Shown in pieces: positions 34,866-43,162 of a DNA stretch of 64,000 nucleotides. A program made the translations under genes and the position numbers. Below the pieces are notes generated by a model, which was given only the letters and a program-made list of their open reading frames with translations, did no database searches and was not told where the DNA came from. The stretch's first letter is position 1, and each line of letters starts with the position of its first letter. The stretch comes from Planktomarina sp. (GTDB lineage: Bacteria > Pseudomonadota > Alphaproteobacteria > Rhodobacterales > Rhodobacteraceae). The stretch is from positions 1-64,000 of the forward strand of contig JAHDBC010000009.1 of assembly GCA_020630595.1 (NCBI GenBank). The letters are read 5' to 3'.

Positions 34866-36406
34866 AAAAAGCCCTCTCCTTCATCGAATGTATCGCGGGT
34901 TAATTCCAGCGGCGCTGGGGCCGACCGCAGGTCTGTTGTGGACAGCGGGTCCGTCGGACGCGCCAAACGGTTGCGCGTGACCCAAAGCAGACGGTTTTCA
35001 GCCCGTGTGATCGCAACATAAGCCAACCGTTTCCACAGCTGTATTCCCGCCTCTGACCGGTTGGTCTGTGCGGCGGCAAAGATATCAGGGGCGAAAACCT
35101 GCACAGTGTCCCACTGCGACCCTTGCGCTTTGTGAATGGTCACAGCGGCCCCATGCAGAAACGTCGCCCCCATCCGGGCAGCAAAGGGGATAAACGGTTC
35201 TTCTTCGCCGGGTTTTTCGATTTTCACGATCGACGCTGCAGACACCTGCGGGTCTTCTGCCCCGATGACATGAAGGCGCGAAAAACCCGGCTTGCGCCCC
35301 GGGCCCAGATACACCACCTGCGCCCCTTTGATCAGGCCGCGCGCCTCCAGATCCAGGCGTTTCTTGCGGTGTTTCATGGGCAGTTCAATGCCATCGCAAA
35401 TCAGCGGTTCGCCTTCTAGCAATTCTTCCATTGGTGCGTCATATGCGGCCCGAAATGCGTTGATCAGCCGGATGCGCGTGGCGTTGCGCCAGACCAGCAC
35501 CGGCGACCGCGCCATCAGCGCAGCTTCGACCCGTTCTGTGCGTTGAACGCGATCATCGCGCGCTGCGGCTTCGGCAATCATCTGTTCAAAGCTGTAAAAA
35601 TCCAGCTGCGGGTCGGCCAAGGCATGGGCCAAATCCAAAATCGGATTGTCCGCATCCTGACGGTGCACCCGGCTAAGTGTCAGCCGCCGCCCTTCGGGCA
35701 GCGCATCAAACACCATCGACCCCGATTGATTGACAGGGGCCAGCTGTGCCGGATCGCCAAACAAGACCAACGTGGGAAAGATTTCGCGCAGGTCTTCATA
35801 TTGGCGGTCGTCCAGCATCGAACTTTCGTCGATAAATCCAACATCCAGCGGGTCTTCGCGCCGTTTCCAACCGGTGATAAAATCTGACCCGCGCAAGCCC
35901 GCCGCCGCCAACGCGCCGGGGACAGACGCGATGTTCTGGTAAAACGCAAAAGCGCGGTCCAACGCTTCGTCTGTCAGCCCGGCAATGTCTGGACGATCCC
36001 CATTGCCCACCAACCATTCCGCAATCTTTTCATATTCCGGATCATAAACAGGCGTATACAGAATGCGGTGGATCGTTGTTGCCGGAACACCGCGATTGCG
36101 CAAAACGCTGGCCGCTTTGTTTGTGGGGGCCAAGATCGCAACGGTGCGGCGATCTTTGCGCCGGCGTCCTTCATAATCGCCTGAAATGATATCCGCGCCG
36201 GCGTCTTTCAGATGTTCATACAGGTTGGCCAAAAGCATCGTTTTGCCCGAACCCGCCTTTCCCAAGACCGCAAGAACCTGCGTGCGGTCGTCTGATGGCG
36301 GCAACAAAAGGCTTTCATCCAGATCAATCCCGGCGGATTTCAGGCTGTCGGAAATCGTATCAAACGCCTGCGCCTGATCGTCGGAAAGTGTCATCTGGGT
36401 GCCCAT
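34862..36406 (-). CDS. ATP-dependent RecD-like/UvrD-type DNA helicase
   Basis: 514 residues. Walker A GKAGSGKT (about 49-56), Walker B-like FIDESSML, motif III GDPAQLAPV, and motifs IV-VI toward the C-terminus (VTIHKAQGSQWDTV and YVAITRAENRLLWV) mark a superfamily-1B RecD-like helicase. It is shorter than RecD2 and lacks an obvious N-terminal HhH domain. Role in DNA repair is likely but undefined. AGGG lies 8 nt ahead of the ATG. The gene lies 53 bp after luxI on the same strand. Confidence 0.88.
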   Translation of the reverse strand: MGTQMTLSDDQAQAFDTISDSLKSAGIDLDESLLLPPSDDRTQVLAVLGKAGSGKTMLLANLYEHLKDAGADIISGDYEGRRRKDRRTVAILAPTNKAASVLRNRGVPATTIHRILYTPVYDPEYEKIAEWLVGNGDRPDIAGLTDEALDRAFAFYQNIASVPGALAAAGLRGSDFITGWKRREDPLDVGFIDESSMLDDRQYEDLREIFPTLVLFGDPAQLAPVNQSGSMVFDALPEGRRLTLSRVHRQDADNPILDLAHALADPQLDFYSFEQMIAEAAARDDRVQRTERVEAALMARSPVLVWRNATRIRLINAFRAAYDAPMEELLEGEPLICDGIELPMKHRKKRLDLEARGLIKGAQVVYLGPGRKPGFSRLHVIGAEDPQVSAASIVKIEKPGEEEPFIPFAARMGATFLHGAAVTIHKAQGSQWDTVQVFAPDIFAAAQTNRSEAGIQLWKRLAYVAITRAENRLLWVTRNRLARPTDPLSTTDLRSAPAPLELTRDTFDEGEGFL

Positions 36407-36459
36407 GGGGCGACCCTATCTGCCCCGTTGGGCCGGGGCCAGTGGGATTGTGGGGCCAA

Positions 36460-37053
36460 TCACAAATCGCGTTCGAAACAAGCGTCCAGCTGGGCCACAT
36501 CAACCCGCGCACGACGGGCCAGCCGCGCCTGGGCATCATCTGTGAAATGCCACAGCCCCACCCCGATTTCATTGGATTTGCCCAATACTTCGGGCGATGC
36601 GCCCAATGCGCGGTACACCCGCAGCATAGACAGATCAAACACGCCCACCAGACTTTCCAGATCAAACGCCCGCAGAAACTTGCCACCCGCCAGCATCAAT
36701 AGTGCGGCGACCGTGCTGTCGGCCTGTGGCGACAGGCAAAACCGCGTGCATTCCCAGATAAAGGGGCTTTCGACGGACCCGCCCCCCAACAAATCCGAGA
36801 AATGATCATTGACCATTGTTGGACCTGTGGTTGGCAAAAGACGCATGGACCCCAAGTGGCAGCGTTCTGTTTCATCTGTGGCGATGACATACAATGGGTT
36901 GCAGGCGTCGTATTGATCGCGTTCGCGGCCTTCGCGGTCCACGGCCACATCCCAGCCCAGCCGATGGCGGAACTGAACCGCCCGGTCGCGCAGCATCGAA
37001 TCGCGCAAGATCGGATTGTCGTCTAAATCGTCTGCATAAATGAAGCGGATCAT
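36460..37053 (-). CDS. Acyl-homoserine lactone synthase (LuxI family)
   Basis: 197 residues. Conserved LuxI features: DSMLRDRAVQFRHRLGWDV, DQYDACNPLYVIA, the LGSMRLLPT strand, and ECTRFCL with the catalytic-core Glu and Arg. The enzyme makes an N-acyl-homoserine lactone signal from S-adenosylmethionine and acyl-ACP. Chain length cannot be read reliably. The start at 37053 fits the family N-terminus (MIRFIYADDL). It lies downstream of luxR on the same strand, with a 103-bp gap. Confidence 0.92.
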   Translation of the reverse strand: MIRFIYADDLDDNPILRDSMLRDRAVQFRHRLGWDVAVDREGRERDQYDACNPLYVIATDETERCHLGSMRLLPTTGPTMVNDHFSDLLGGGSVESPFIWECTRFCLSPQADSTVAALLMLAGGKFLRAFDLESLVGVFDLSMLRVYRALGASPEVLGKSNEIGVGLWHFTDDAQARLARRARVDVAQLDACFERDL

Positions 37054-37156
37054 GGTGCCCCTCGCATCAGGTGTGGGGGGCAATATGTGCGGCGGGGCTT
37101 AAGGGGCGCTGATCAAACCGTTCGGCGCCGTTAATGCAGACTTAAGGCAGCGTTCG

Positions 37157-37870
37157 TTAAACGACGATGAACCCTTGGCTCATCGCGCGTGCAACGGCGT
37201 GGGTGGTGTTCATCGCACCCAATTTGAAACGTGCACTTTCGATGTACACACGCAACGTGTGTTCCGAAATGGACAGGGCCGTTGCCGCCTGTGCGCGGCT
37301 GTATCCAACAGCCAGCAAGGTCATCGCATCGATTTCCCGCGGGCTTAGGCCCTTTTGCGGGCCGCGATCAGCGCTGCCTTCGAATTCAAGCGCCTTTTGG
37401 TTGAAAGCATAGGCCACAAGGATCAACGACCGCCGATGGTTTTCCGTGAATGTGGTCCAAAATGCATCGTCAGACGAATGGTTGACTGTGAACAACGCAA
37501 ACTGCCCCTTGGGCCCGCGAATGGGGATGGAATATCCCTGATTGCCCAGCCCATGCTTGATCGCATCTTTCATAAAGGCCCGGGCGGCCTTGGACGACCA
37601 ATCCAACCGTTTCCAATCCGCCGGGTGAAACCGCTGATAACATCCCAAAATCACCGGATCGACCCGCAGATAGTCTTGTTCCAGATAGTGTCGAACCCAA
37701 TTGGGATCATAGGTTCCACAGCCGTATTGTTCCCCAGACGCTGACACCCAATGATAAACAACGTGATCAATGTTCAACAGATCGCGCAGCTGTTCGCTGG
37801 CGGTCTGAAGGTCAGCAAGATCCTGCGCGTCCTCCAAGGTTTGTAAAAAGGGGTCGTACCAATTTGCCAT
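37157..37870 (-). CDS. LuxR family autoinducer-binding regulator
   Basis: 237 residues. The N-terminal autoinducer-binding domain has the DP pair (YLRVDPVI) and the GNQGYSIPIRGPKGQFALF segment with its conserved Gly. The C-terminal LuxR HTH is LSPREIDAMTLLAVGYSRAQAATALSISEHTLRVYIESARFKLGA. Cytoplasmic DNA-binding receptor for the signal made by the adjacent synthase. Its start lies 59 nt inside a small upstream gene in another frame, suggesting coupled translation. Confidence 0.92.
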   Translation of the reverse strand: MANWYDPFLQTLEDAQDLADLQTASEQLRDLLNIDHVVYHWVSASGEQYGCGTYDPNWVRHYLEQDYLRVDPVILGCYQRFHPADWKRLDWSSKAARAFMKDAIKHGLGNQGYSIPIRGPKGQFALFTVNHSSDDAFWTTFTENHRRSLILVAYAFNQKALEFEGSADRGPQKGLSPREIDAMTLLAVGYSRAQAATALSISEHTLRVYIESARFKLGAMNTTHAVARAMSQGFIVV

Positions 37871-38036
37871 TCACGTATTCCCGCTGTGGTCGCAACGACG
37901 GCTGGGATGTTGATGTCATTTCGGCCAAGGCAATCACGGTCGTATCTTCAAGCTGGCCTGCCAGAACGGGCAAATCGTTGTCTTGTGCAAACTCTTTCAG
38001 GTCCGTCAAAACATCCAAAATCCACTTATGCGTCAT
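37812..38036 (-). CDS. Small conserved-looking protein upstream of luxR
   Basis: 74 residues: MTHKWILDVLTDLKEFAQDNDLP then AGQLEDTTVIALAEM. A CGAGGTGA ribosome site fits the ATG at 38036. The N-terminal amphipathic helix and the DLKEFA/LPVLAGQLEDT pattern look conserved (I recall similar short proteins beside luxR in other Rhodobacterales; this needs a database check). Its last 59 bp overlap the luxR start in a different frame. The function is unknown; it could modulate LuxR levels or activity. Confidence 0.6.
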   Translation of the reverse strand: MTHKWILDVLTDLKEFAQDNDLPVLAGQLEDTTVIALAEMTSTSQPSLRPQREYVNGKLVRPLFTNLGGRAGSC

Positions 38037-38172
38037 GGGTCACCTCGCGTCAGGATGGTTAATTTTGTCTTAACGAATAGGATAATGCCCGCAGAAAGTG
38101 TGCGAAACTCACTGTTTTCCCTTCGCCATAAATGGGGAGGGCCCATTTCAGCAGGTCCCTGAAATGATTGAC

Positions 38173-38197
38173 GGCGCCCCTGAATTTCAGGAACGCC
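38173..38197 (-). terminator. Hairpin downstream of ccr
   Basis: On the minus strand GGCGTTCCTG-AAATT-CAGGGGCGCC pairs over 10 bp including two G-U pairs. It begins 29 bp after the ccr stop codon. No T-tract follows, so it may be a Rho-assisted terminator or a 3'-end stabiliser. The rest of the 38037-38225 gap holds the promoter region of the small gene/luxR unit. Confidence 0.5.
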
Positions 38198-38225
38198 GCG
38201 TGTTTTGGTTTTGCTGCGATGGCCC

Positions 38226-39512
38226 TTAGCGCATCGCGTCCAGTGATTCTTCCACTGTTTTCAGGCCCGTTTTTGGTGCCTGAACAAGGATCGCCATGTT
38301 GCCGGGCAAATGTTCGTTGCGCAGCATTTTGGTGTGGGCTTTCGCCATGTCTTTCCATTCGAAACATTCAGACATGCAAGGGTCCAGAACCCCTTCGCAC
38401 ATCAGATCGTTCGCGGCTGACGCTTGCTTTAGGTGTGCAAAGTGGGACCCCTGCAAACGTTTCTGGTGCATCCAGACATAACGCACATCAAACGTCAGGT
38501 TGTAGCCGGTGGTCCCGGCACAGATCACAACCATGCCGCCCTGTTTGCACACGAAAGACGATACCGGGAATGTGCTTTCGCCGGGATGTTCAAACACCAT
38601 ATCGACGTTGTTGCCCTTGCCGGTGATTTCCCAGATGGCCGCGCCAAATTTGCGGGCTTCTTTGAACCATGTCGCATATTCAGGCGTGTTGACCGTGGGC
38701 AATTGGCCCCAGCAGTTGAAATCGCGGCGATTCAGAACGCCTTTGGCCCCAAGACTCATCACAAAATCGCGCTTGGATTCATCGGAAATCACACCGATCG
38801 CATGGGCACCGGCCGCTTTGGCCAGCTGGATCGCGTATGATCCCAAACCGCCGGACGCACCCCAGACCAACACCGTCTGCCCCGGTTTCAGATCGTGGGG
38901 CATGTGGCCGAACAACATGCGATATGCAGTGGCCAGTGTCAGCGTGTAACACGCGCTTTCTTCCCATGTCAGGTGCTGCGGGCGTTTCATGATTTGCTGC
39001 TGCTGCACTGCAGTGAACTGTGCAAACGAACCATCCGGCGTTTCATAGCCCCAGATTTTCTGGCTTGGCGAATACATGGGATCGCCGCCATTGCAGTGTT
39101 CGTCATCACCCGCATCTTGGTTGCAGTGAATGACGACTTCGTCGCCCACTTTCCAGCGTTTGACACGTTCGCCAACAGCCCACACGATGCCCGATGCATC
39201 AGACCCGGCGATGTGATAGGGCTGTCCATGGCCGTCAAATGGCGAAATCGGAACACCCAAACCCGCCCAGACGCCATTGTAGTTGATGCCAGCGGCCATC
39301 ACCAGAACCAGCACCTGATCCGGACCAACGGCTGGAACATCCAGCACTTCTTCCAGCATCGCTTGTTCGGGTTCGCCATGGCGTTCACGGCGGATTGCCC
39401 AAGCATACATCTGTTTTGGCACGTGACCCAACGGGGGCATTTCGCCCAGCTCGTACAGGTCTTTCTTTTCGCCCACGTGCGCGGCTAGCGGTGTTTGTGC
39501 GTCCAATGGCAT
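38226..39512 (-). CDS. ccrA: Crotonyl-CoA carboxylase/reductase
   Basis: 428 residues of the medium-chain dehydrogenase/reductase superfamily. It has the Ccr-specific start (LYELGEMPPLGHVPKQMYAWAIRRERHGEPEQAM), the NADPH-binding WGASGGLGSYAIQLAKAAGA and FEHPGESTFPVS near the CO2 site. It reductively carboxylates crotonyl-CoA to (2S)-ethylmalonyl-CoA, the key step of the ethylmalonyl-CoA pathway for growth on C2 compounds. The start at 39512 follows AAAGGGG. ecm lies about 1.6 kb away, divergently. Confidence 0.97.
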   Translation of the reverse strand: MPLDAQTPLAAHVGEKKDLYELGEMPPLGHVPKQMYAWAIRRERHGEPEQAMLEEVLDVPAVGPDQVLVLVMAAGINYNGVWAGLGVPISPFDGHGQPYHIAGSDASGIVWAVGERVKRWKVGDEVVIHCNQDAGDDEHCNGGDPMYSPSQKIWGYETPDGSFAQFTAVQQQQIMKRPQHLTWEESACYTLTLATAYRMLFGHMPHDLKPGQTVLVWGASGGLGSYAIQLAKAAGAHAIGVISDESKRDFVMSLGAKGVLNRRDFNCWGQLPTVNTPEYATWFKEARKFGAAIWEITGKGNNVDMVFEHPGESTFPVSSFVCKQGGMVVICAGTTGYNLTFDVRYVWMHQKRLQGSHFAHLKQASAANDLMCEGVLDPCMSECFEWKDMAKAHTKMLRNEHLPGNMAILVQAPKTGLKTVEESLDAMR

Positions 39513-39534
39513 GGTGCAAGCCCCTTTGGTAAAT

Positions 39535-39549
39535 TTCTGCAATGCAGAA
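39535..39549. promoter_or_regulatory. Palindrome upstream of ccr, possible operator
   Basis: TTCTGCAATGCAGAA has perfect 7-bp arms around one base and lies 23-37 bp ahead of the ccr start. A similar 7-1-7 palindrome precedes ecm, so both may be bound by regulators of short-chain acyl-CoA metabolism. The motif identity is not known. Confidence 0.4.
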
Positions 39550-39631
39550 TCATTCTGCTGCTGCGAGAACTAGAGCTTGCCACGCAACAAAGCAACACCC
39601 TTGGGCAATTTTTTGTAATTTTATGTCGCGG

Positions 39632-40987
39632 CTAATTTTGCGACAAATGGCTTAAACTTGCGGCGTAATAGGCAGCGATACGATCATTGTCTTCCGAAAG
39701 GCGGATCGTCGAACCATCGACGCTGATGATTTTCCGCTTTTGCAAATTTCGAAGGCCGTATTCGATGGCATAGTCAAAATCGTCGCGTGGAATGTGAACA
39801 TAGCCACCGTTTAACCCGTCAACCTTGGCCTGCGCGGCCGCCAACAGATCACGTTTTGACCATTCGCGCTGTTCCACCAACAAACTGGCCACCAAAGGAA
39901 CCGGCAGAACGGGCATCACATTGCCGATCCGTGTCATCAATTCGTTTGCGATGACTTCCACATCCATCGTCTGACCCGCGTTGTGCCGATCCGCCAACGA
40001 CAACGGCGTCCCAAAGGATGCCGCAGCATAGCCGAATTTGTGATACTGGCCCGTCATGCGCAGCCACAGGTGTTTGAACATCTGTTTGACCACAACGCTG
40101 ATCTTGGCCCCGAACCTGCGATCCCCCCGTTCGCCCGCCGCGATCAAAACATGATCTTCCAGCACGCGGTCGTAATTCACCGCCACCGGCACGAACACCA
40201 CATCCCGCCCGCCCGGCTTGTAGGCCCCGATAACATAGGCCAACAATCCAACCTTTGGCGGGGCCAAATCCCCCGTCAGGCTTAGCCCGCCTTCGGGGAA
40301 AATGGCCTGTGTCACACCGCCTTCGGTCGCCATTTGCACATAGCGCGCCAACACTCTGCGGTACAAAATCCCCCGCGATCTGCGCCGGATGAAATAGGCC
40401 CCCATGGCCCGGATGAAGCGCGACAAAGGCCATACCCGCGCCCATTCCCCCACCGCGTAAGACAGCGCAGACCGCTGCGATGCCAGATAGGTGACCAGAA
40501 CATAATCCATGTTCGACCGATGGTTCATCACAAAGACGACCGTTCGATCGCTGCCGATGTTGGTCAGCGTTGTATCATCGGACCCCATGCGCACCCGGTA
40601 AAACGCCTGCGAAATCAATTTCGCCACTTTGCTGGCCATCAGGAAATATCCCGTCGCACTGAACGACGGCACGATTTCCTTGGCGTAATGGCGGGCCTTT
40701 TCAAAGGCGACGTTTTCCGGAACGCCATCTTTGGCGGCGTATTCGGCGACGGCCTCCATCACATCGGGGTGATAGATCACGCGCTGGATCATGTCGTGAC
40801 GCTGCGCCAGTTTGAACGGTTCGATGGGCCGTTCCAGCCGCTGATTGATTTTCGCCACCACCCGTTCAGCACGGCGCCGGAAAAACCAGCGCACCGATGG
40901 AAACAAGAAATGGCTGGCAAAGGTGACCGCTGCAAACAGCAAGATCACCAACAGGGTCCAAAGGGGCAGCGTAATGGGTGTTGTCAT
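39632..40987 (-). CDS. 1-acylglycerol-3-phosphate/glycerol-3-phosphate acyltransferase-like
   Basis: 451 residues from the ATG at 40987 (an earlier ATG at 41083 is possible). An N-terminal membrane segment is followed by the acyltransferase block I NHRSNMDYVLV (N-H-x4-D, the H-x4-D catalytic pair), IFPEGGLS (block III) and VFVPVAVNYDRVLED (block IV). The architecture resembles PlsB-like glycerolipid acyltransferases, which are larger in enterobacteria. It sits between ccr and ecm; a role linked to that pathway is not evident. Confidence 0.8.
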   Translation of the reverse strand: MTTPITLPLWTLLVILLFAAVTFASHFLFPSVRWFFRRRAERVVAKINQRLERPIEPFKLAQRHDMIQRVIYHPDVMEAVAEYAAKDGVPENVAFEKARHYAKEIVPSFSATGYFLMASKVAKLISQAFYRVRMGSDDTTLTNIGSDRTVVFVMNHRSNMDYVLVTYLASQRSALSYAVGEWARVWPLSRFIRAMGAYFIRRRSRGILYRRVLARYVQMATEGGVTQAIFPEGGLSLTGDLAPPKVGLLAYVIGAYKPGGRDVVFVPVAVNYDRVLEDHVLIAAGERGDRRFGAKISVVVKQMFKHLWLRMTGQYHKFGYAAASFGTPLSLADRHNAGQTMDVEVIANELMTRIGNVMPVLPVPLVASLLVEQREWSKRDLLAAAQAKVDGLNGGYVHIPRDDFDYAIEYGLRNLQKRKIISVDGSTIRLSEDNDRIAAYYAASLSHLSQN

Positions 40988-41051
40988 GGGCAAACACTGA
41001 CGGATGTTCACATTCTGCACCAGCCCCAGACTTCGCCGCACCGCAGCGAAT

Positions 41052-41080
41052 TGACAGGGTGATATTATTCCTACATTAAG
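41052..41080 (+). promoter_or_regulatory. Predicted ecm promoter
   Basis: TTGACA (41052-41057), a 17-bp spacer and CATTAA (41075-41080). The -35 is consensus, the -10 is weak. The transcript would start near 41087, immediately ahead of the palindrome at 41090. Confidence 0.45.
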
Positions 41081-41089
41081 CATTCAAAC

Positions 41090-41104
41090 GCAACAATGTT
41101 GCGC
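41090..41104. promoter_or_regulatory. Palindrome upstream of ecm, possible operator
   Basis: CGCAACAATGTTGCG has perfect 7-bp arms around one base. It lies at the expected transcription start, 24-38 bp ahead of the ecm ATG, a typical repressor position. The half-site CGCAACA also occurs at 39583-39589 in the ccr leader. Confidence 0.45.
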
Positions 41105-41127
41105 AAACTGATTCAGCGGAGGCCCCG

Positions 41128-43095
41128 ATGACCGAAGTTCAAAAAGACCGCCCTTGGTTGTTCCGGACCTATGCCGGGCATTCAACAGCAGCGGCATCGA
41201 ACGCGCTGTACCGCAGCAATCTGGCCAAAGGGCAAACGGGCCTGTCGGTGGCTTTCGATCTGCCGACGCAAACCGGATATGATTCTGATCACGAACTGTC
41301 GAAGGGCGAGGTCGGCAAGGTTGGCGTGCCCGTGTGCCATTTGGGTGACATGCGGACGCTGTTCGATGATATCCCGCTGGAACAGATGAACACATCCATG
41401 ACGATCAACGCGACCGCGCCGTGGCTGTTGTCGCTGTATATCGCCGTGGCCGAAGAACAGGGTGCGGATGTGTCTGCCCTGCAGGGCACCGTGCAAAACG
41501 ACCTGATCAAGGAATACCTATCCCGCGGCACATACATCTGTCCGCCCAAACCATCGATGCGGATGATCACCGATGTGGCGGCCTATACCCGCGAACACCT
41601 GCCCAAATGGAACCCGATGAACATCTGTTCCTACCATTTGCAAGAGGCGGGCGCGACGCCGGAACAGGAACTGTCGTTTGCCCTTGCCACCGCTTGCGCG
41701 GTTCTGGATGATTTGAAGGGCAAAGTCCCCGAAGAACATTTCCCACAAATGGTGGGCCGGATTTCGTTTTTCGTGAACGCAGGCATCCGCTTCGTGACTG
41801 AAATGTGCAAAATGCGCGCCTTTGTCGATCTGTGGGACGAAATTTGCGAAACGCGTTATGGTGTGGACAACCCGAAATTCCGCCGCTTTCGCTACGGGGT
41901 TCAGGTGAACTCCCTTGGCTTGACGGAACAGCAACCCGAAAACAACGTCTACCGTATTCTGATCGAAATGCTGGCCGTGACGCTGTCGAAAAAGGCCCGT
42001 GCCCGCGCGGTTCAGTTGCCCGCATGGAACGAAGCCCTTGGCCTGCCGCGGCCATGGGATCAGCAATGGTCGTTGCGCATGCAGCAGATCATGGCCATGG
42101 AAACCGACCTGCTGGAATACGGCGATCTGTTCGATGGCAACCCCGCCGTAGATGCCAAAGTCGAAGAGCTGAAGGCAGGCGCACGCGCCGAACTGGCGGC
42201 CATTGACGGAATGGGCGGCGCGGTGGACGCGATTGAATACATGAAATCCCGCCTGGTCGAAGCCAACGCAGACCGCATCGGCAACATTGAACAAGGCAAC
42301 ACGACCGTCGTGGGTGTGAACAAGTTCCAACAGGGGGAACCATCCCCCCTGACCGCTGGCGATGACGCGATCATGGTGGTGGACCCAGCCGTGGAAGCGG
42401 AACAAATCACCCGCCTGAACCAATGGAAAGCGGACCGGGATGAAGCCGCCGTTCAGCAAGCCCTGTCCGAAGTGCGGGCGGCTGCAAAAGACGGCACCAA
42501 CATCATGCCATCGTCCATCAAAGCGGCGAAAGCCGGGGCCACCACGGGCGAATGGGGCGCCGTTGTCCGCGCGGCCTTTGGGCAGTATCGCGGACCCACG
42601 GGCGTGTCTGCCAACCCATCCAACCGAACCGAAGGGCTGGATGAAATCCGCGATGCCGTTGCCAACACCAGCCAGAAACTGGGCCGCAAGCTGAAGTTCC
42701 TGATGGGCAAACCGGGGCTTGATGGTCATTCCAACGGCGCAGAACAAATCGCGGCCCGTGCGCGGGATTGCGGGATGGACATTACCTATGCAGGCATCCG
42801 CCTGACCCCCGATGAAATCGTAGAGGCGGCGCAAAATGATGCGGCCCATGTGGTTGGTCTGTCGATCCTGTCAGGATCGCACATTCCGCTGGTCGAAGAT
42901 TTGATGGGCAAGATGAAGGCCGCTGGCCTATCCCATATCCCTGTTATCGTCGGCGGCATCATCCCAGATGACGACGCAGAACGGTTGCGCGGGATGGGCG
43001 TCGCGAAAGTCTACACCCCAAAGGATTTCGAATTGAACCGCATCATGTTCGATATTGTCGAATTGGCGGATCCCAACGATATCGCCGCGCAATAG
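41128..43095 (+). CDS. ecm: (2R)-ethylmalonyl-CoA mutase
   Basis: 655 residues, a fused single-chain B12 mutase. The N-terminal acyl-CoA mutase barrel (RTYAGHSTAAASNALYRSNLAKGQTGLSVAFDLPTQTGYDSD) is followed by the B12-binding domain with its base-off motif KPGLDGHSNG (about 528-537, His as cobalt ligand). It converts ethylmalonyl-CoA to methylsuccinyl-CoA. The length and the YAGHSTAAASNALYRSNLAKGQTGLS start separate Ecm (MeaA-like) from methylmalonyl-CoA mutase. GCGGAGG is the ribosome site. Confidence 0.95.
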   Translation: MTEVQKDRPWLFRTYAGHSTAAASNALYRSNLAKGQTGLSVAFDLPTQTGYDSDHELSKGEVGKVGVPVCHLGDMRTLFDDIPLEQMNTSMTINATAPWLLSLYIAVAEEQGADVSALQGTVQNDLIKEYLSRGTYICPPKPSMRMITDVAAYTREHLPKWNPMNICSYHLQEAGATPEQELSFALATACAVLDDLKGKVPEEHFPQMVGRISFFVNAGIRFVTEMCKMRAFVDLWDEICETRYGVDNPKFRRFRYGVQVNSLGLTEQQPENNVYRILIEMLAVTLSKKARARAVQLPAWNEALGLPRPWDQQWSLRMQQIMAMETDLLEYGDLFDGNPAVDAKVEELKAGARAELAAIDGMGGAVDAIEYMKSRLVEANADRIGNIEQGNTTVVGVNKFQQGEPSPLTAGDDAIMVVDPAVEAEQITRLNQWKADRDEAAVQQALSEVRAAAKDGTNIMPSSIKAAKAGATTGEWGAVVRAAFGQYRGPTGVSANPSNRTEGLDEIRDAVANTSQKLGRKLKFLMGKPGLDGHSNGAEQIAARARDCGMDITYAGIRLTPDEIVEAAQNDAAHVVGLSILSGSHIPLVEDLMGKMKAAGLSHIPVIVGGIIPDDDAERLRGMGVAKVYTPKDFELNRIMFDIVELADPNDIAAQ

Positions 43096-43162
43096 CGCGG
43101 CATCTGCCCCCCTTTTCTCGGCAACAAGCGACAGCACATCAACACTGCCGCTGGACTGCCAT

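Noticed and set aside
41518-42849. 443-residue open frame on the minus strand
   Set aside because: Antisense shadow of ecm; no recognisable domain, no ribosome site, and odd His/Phe/Gly-rich composition.
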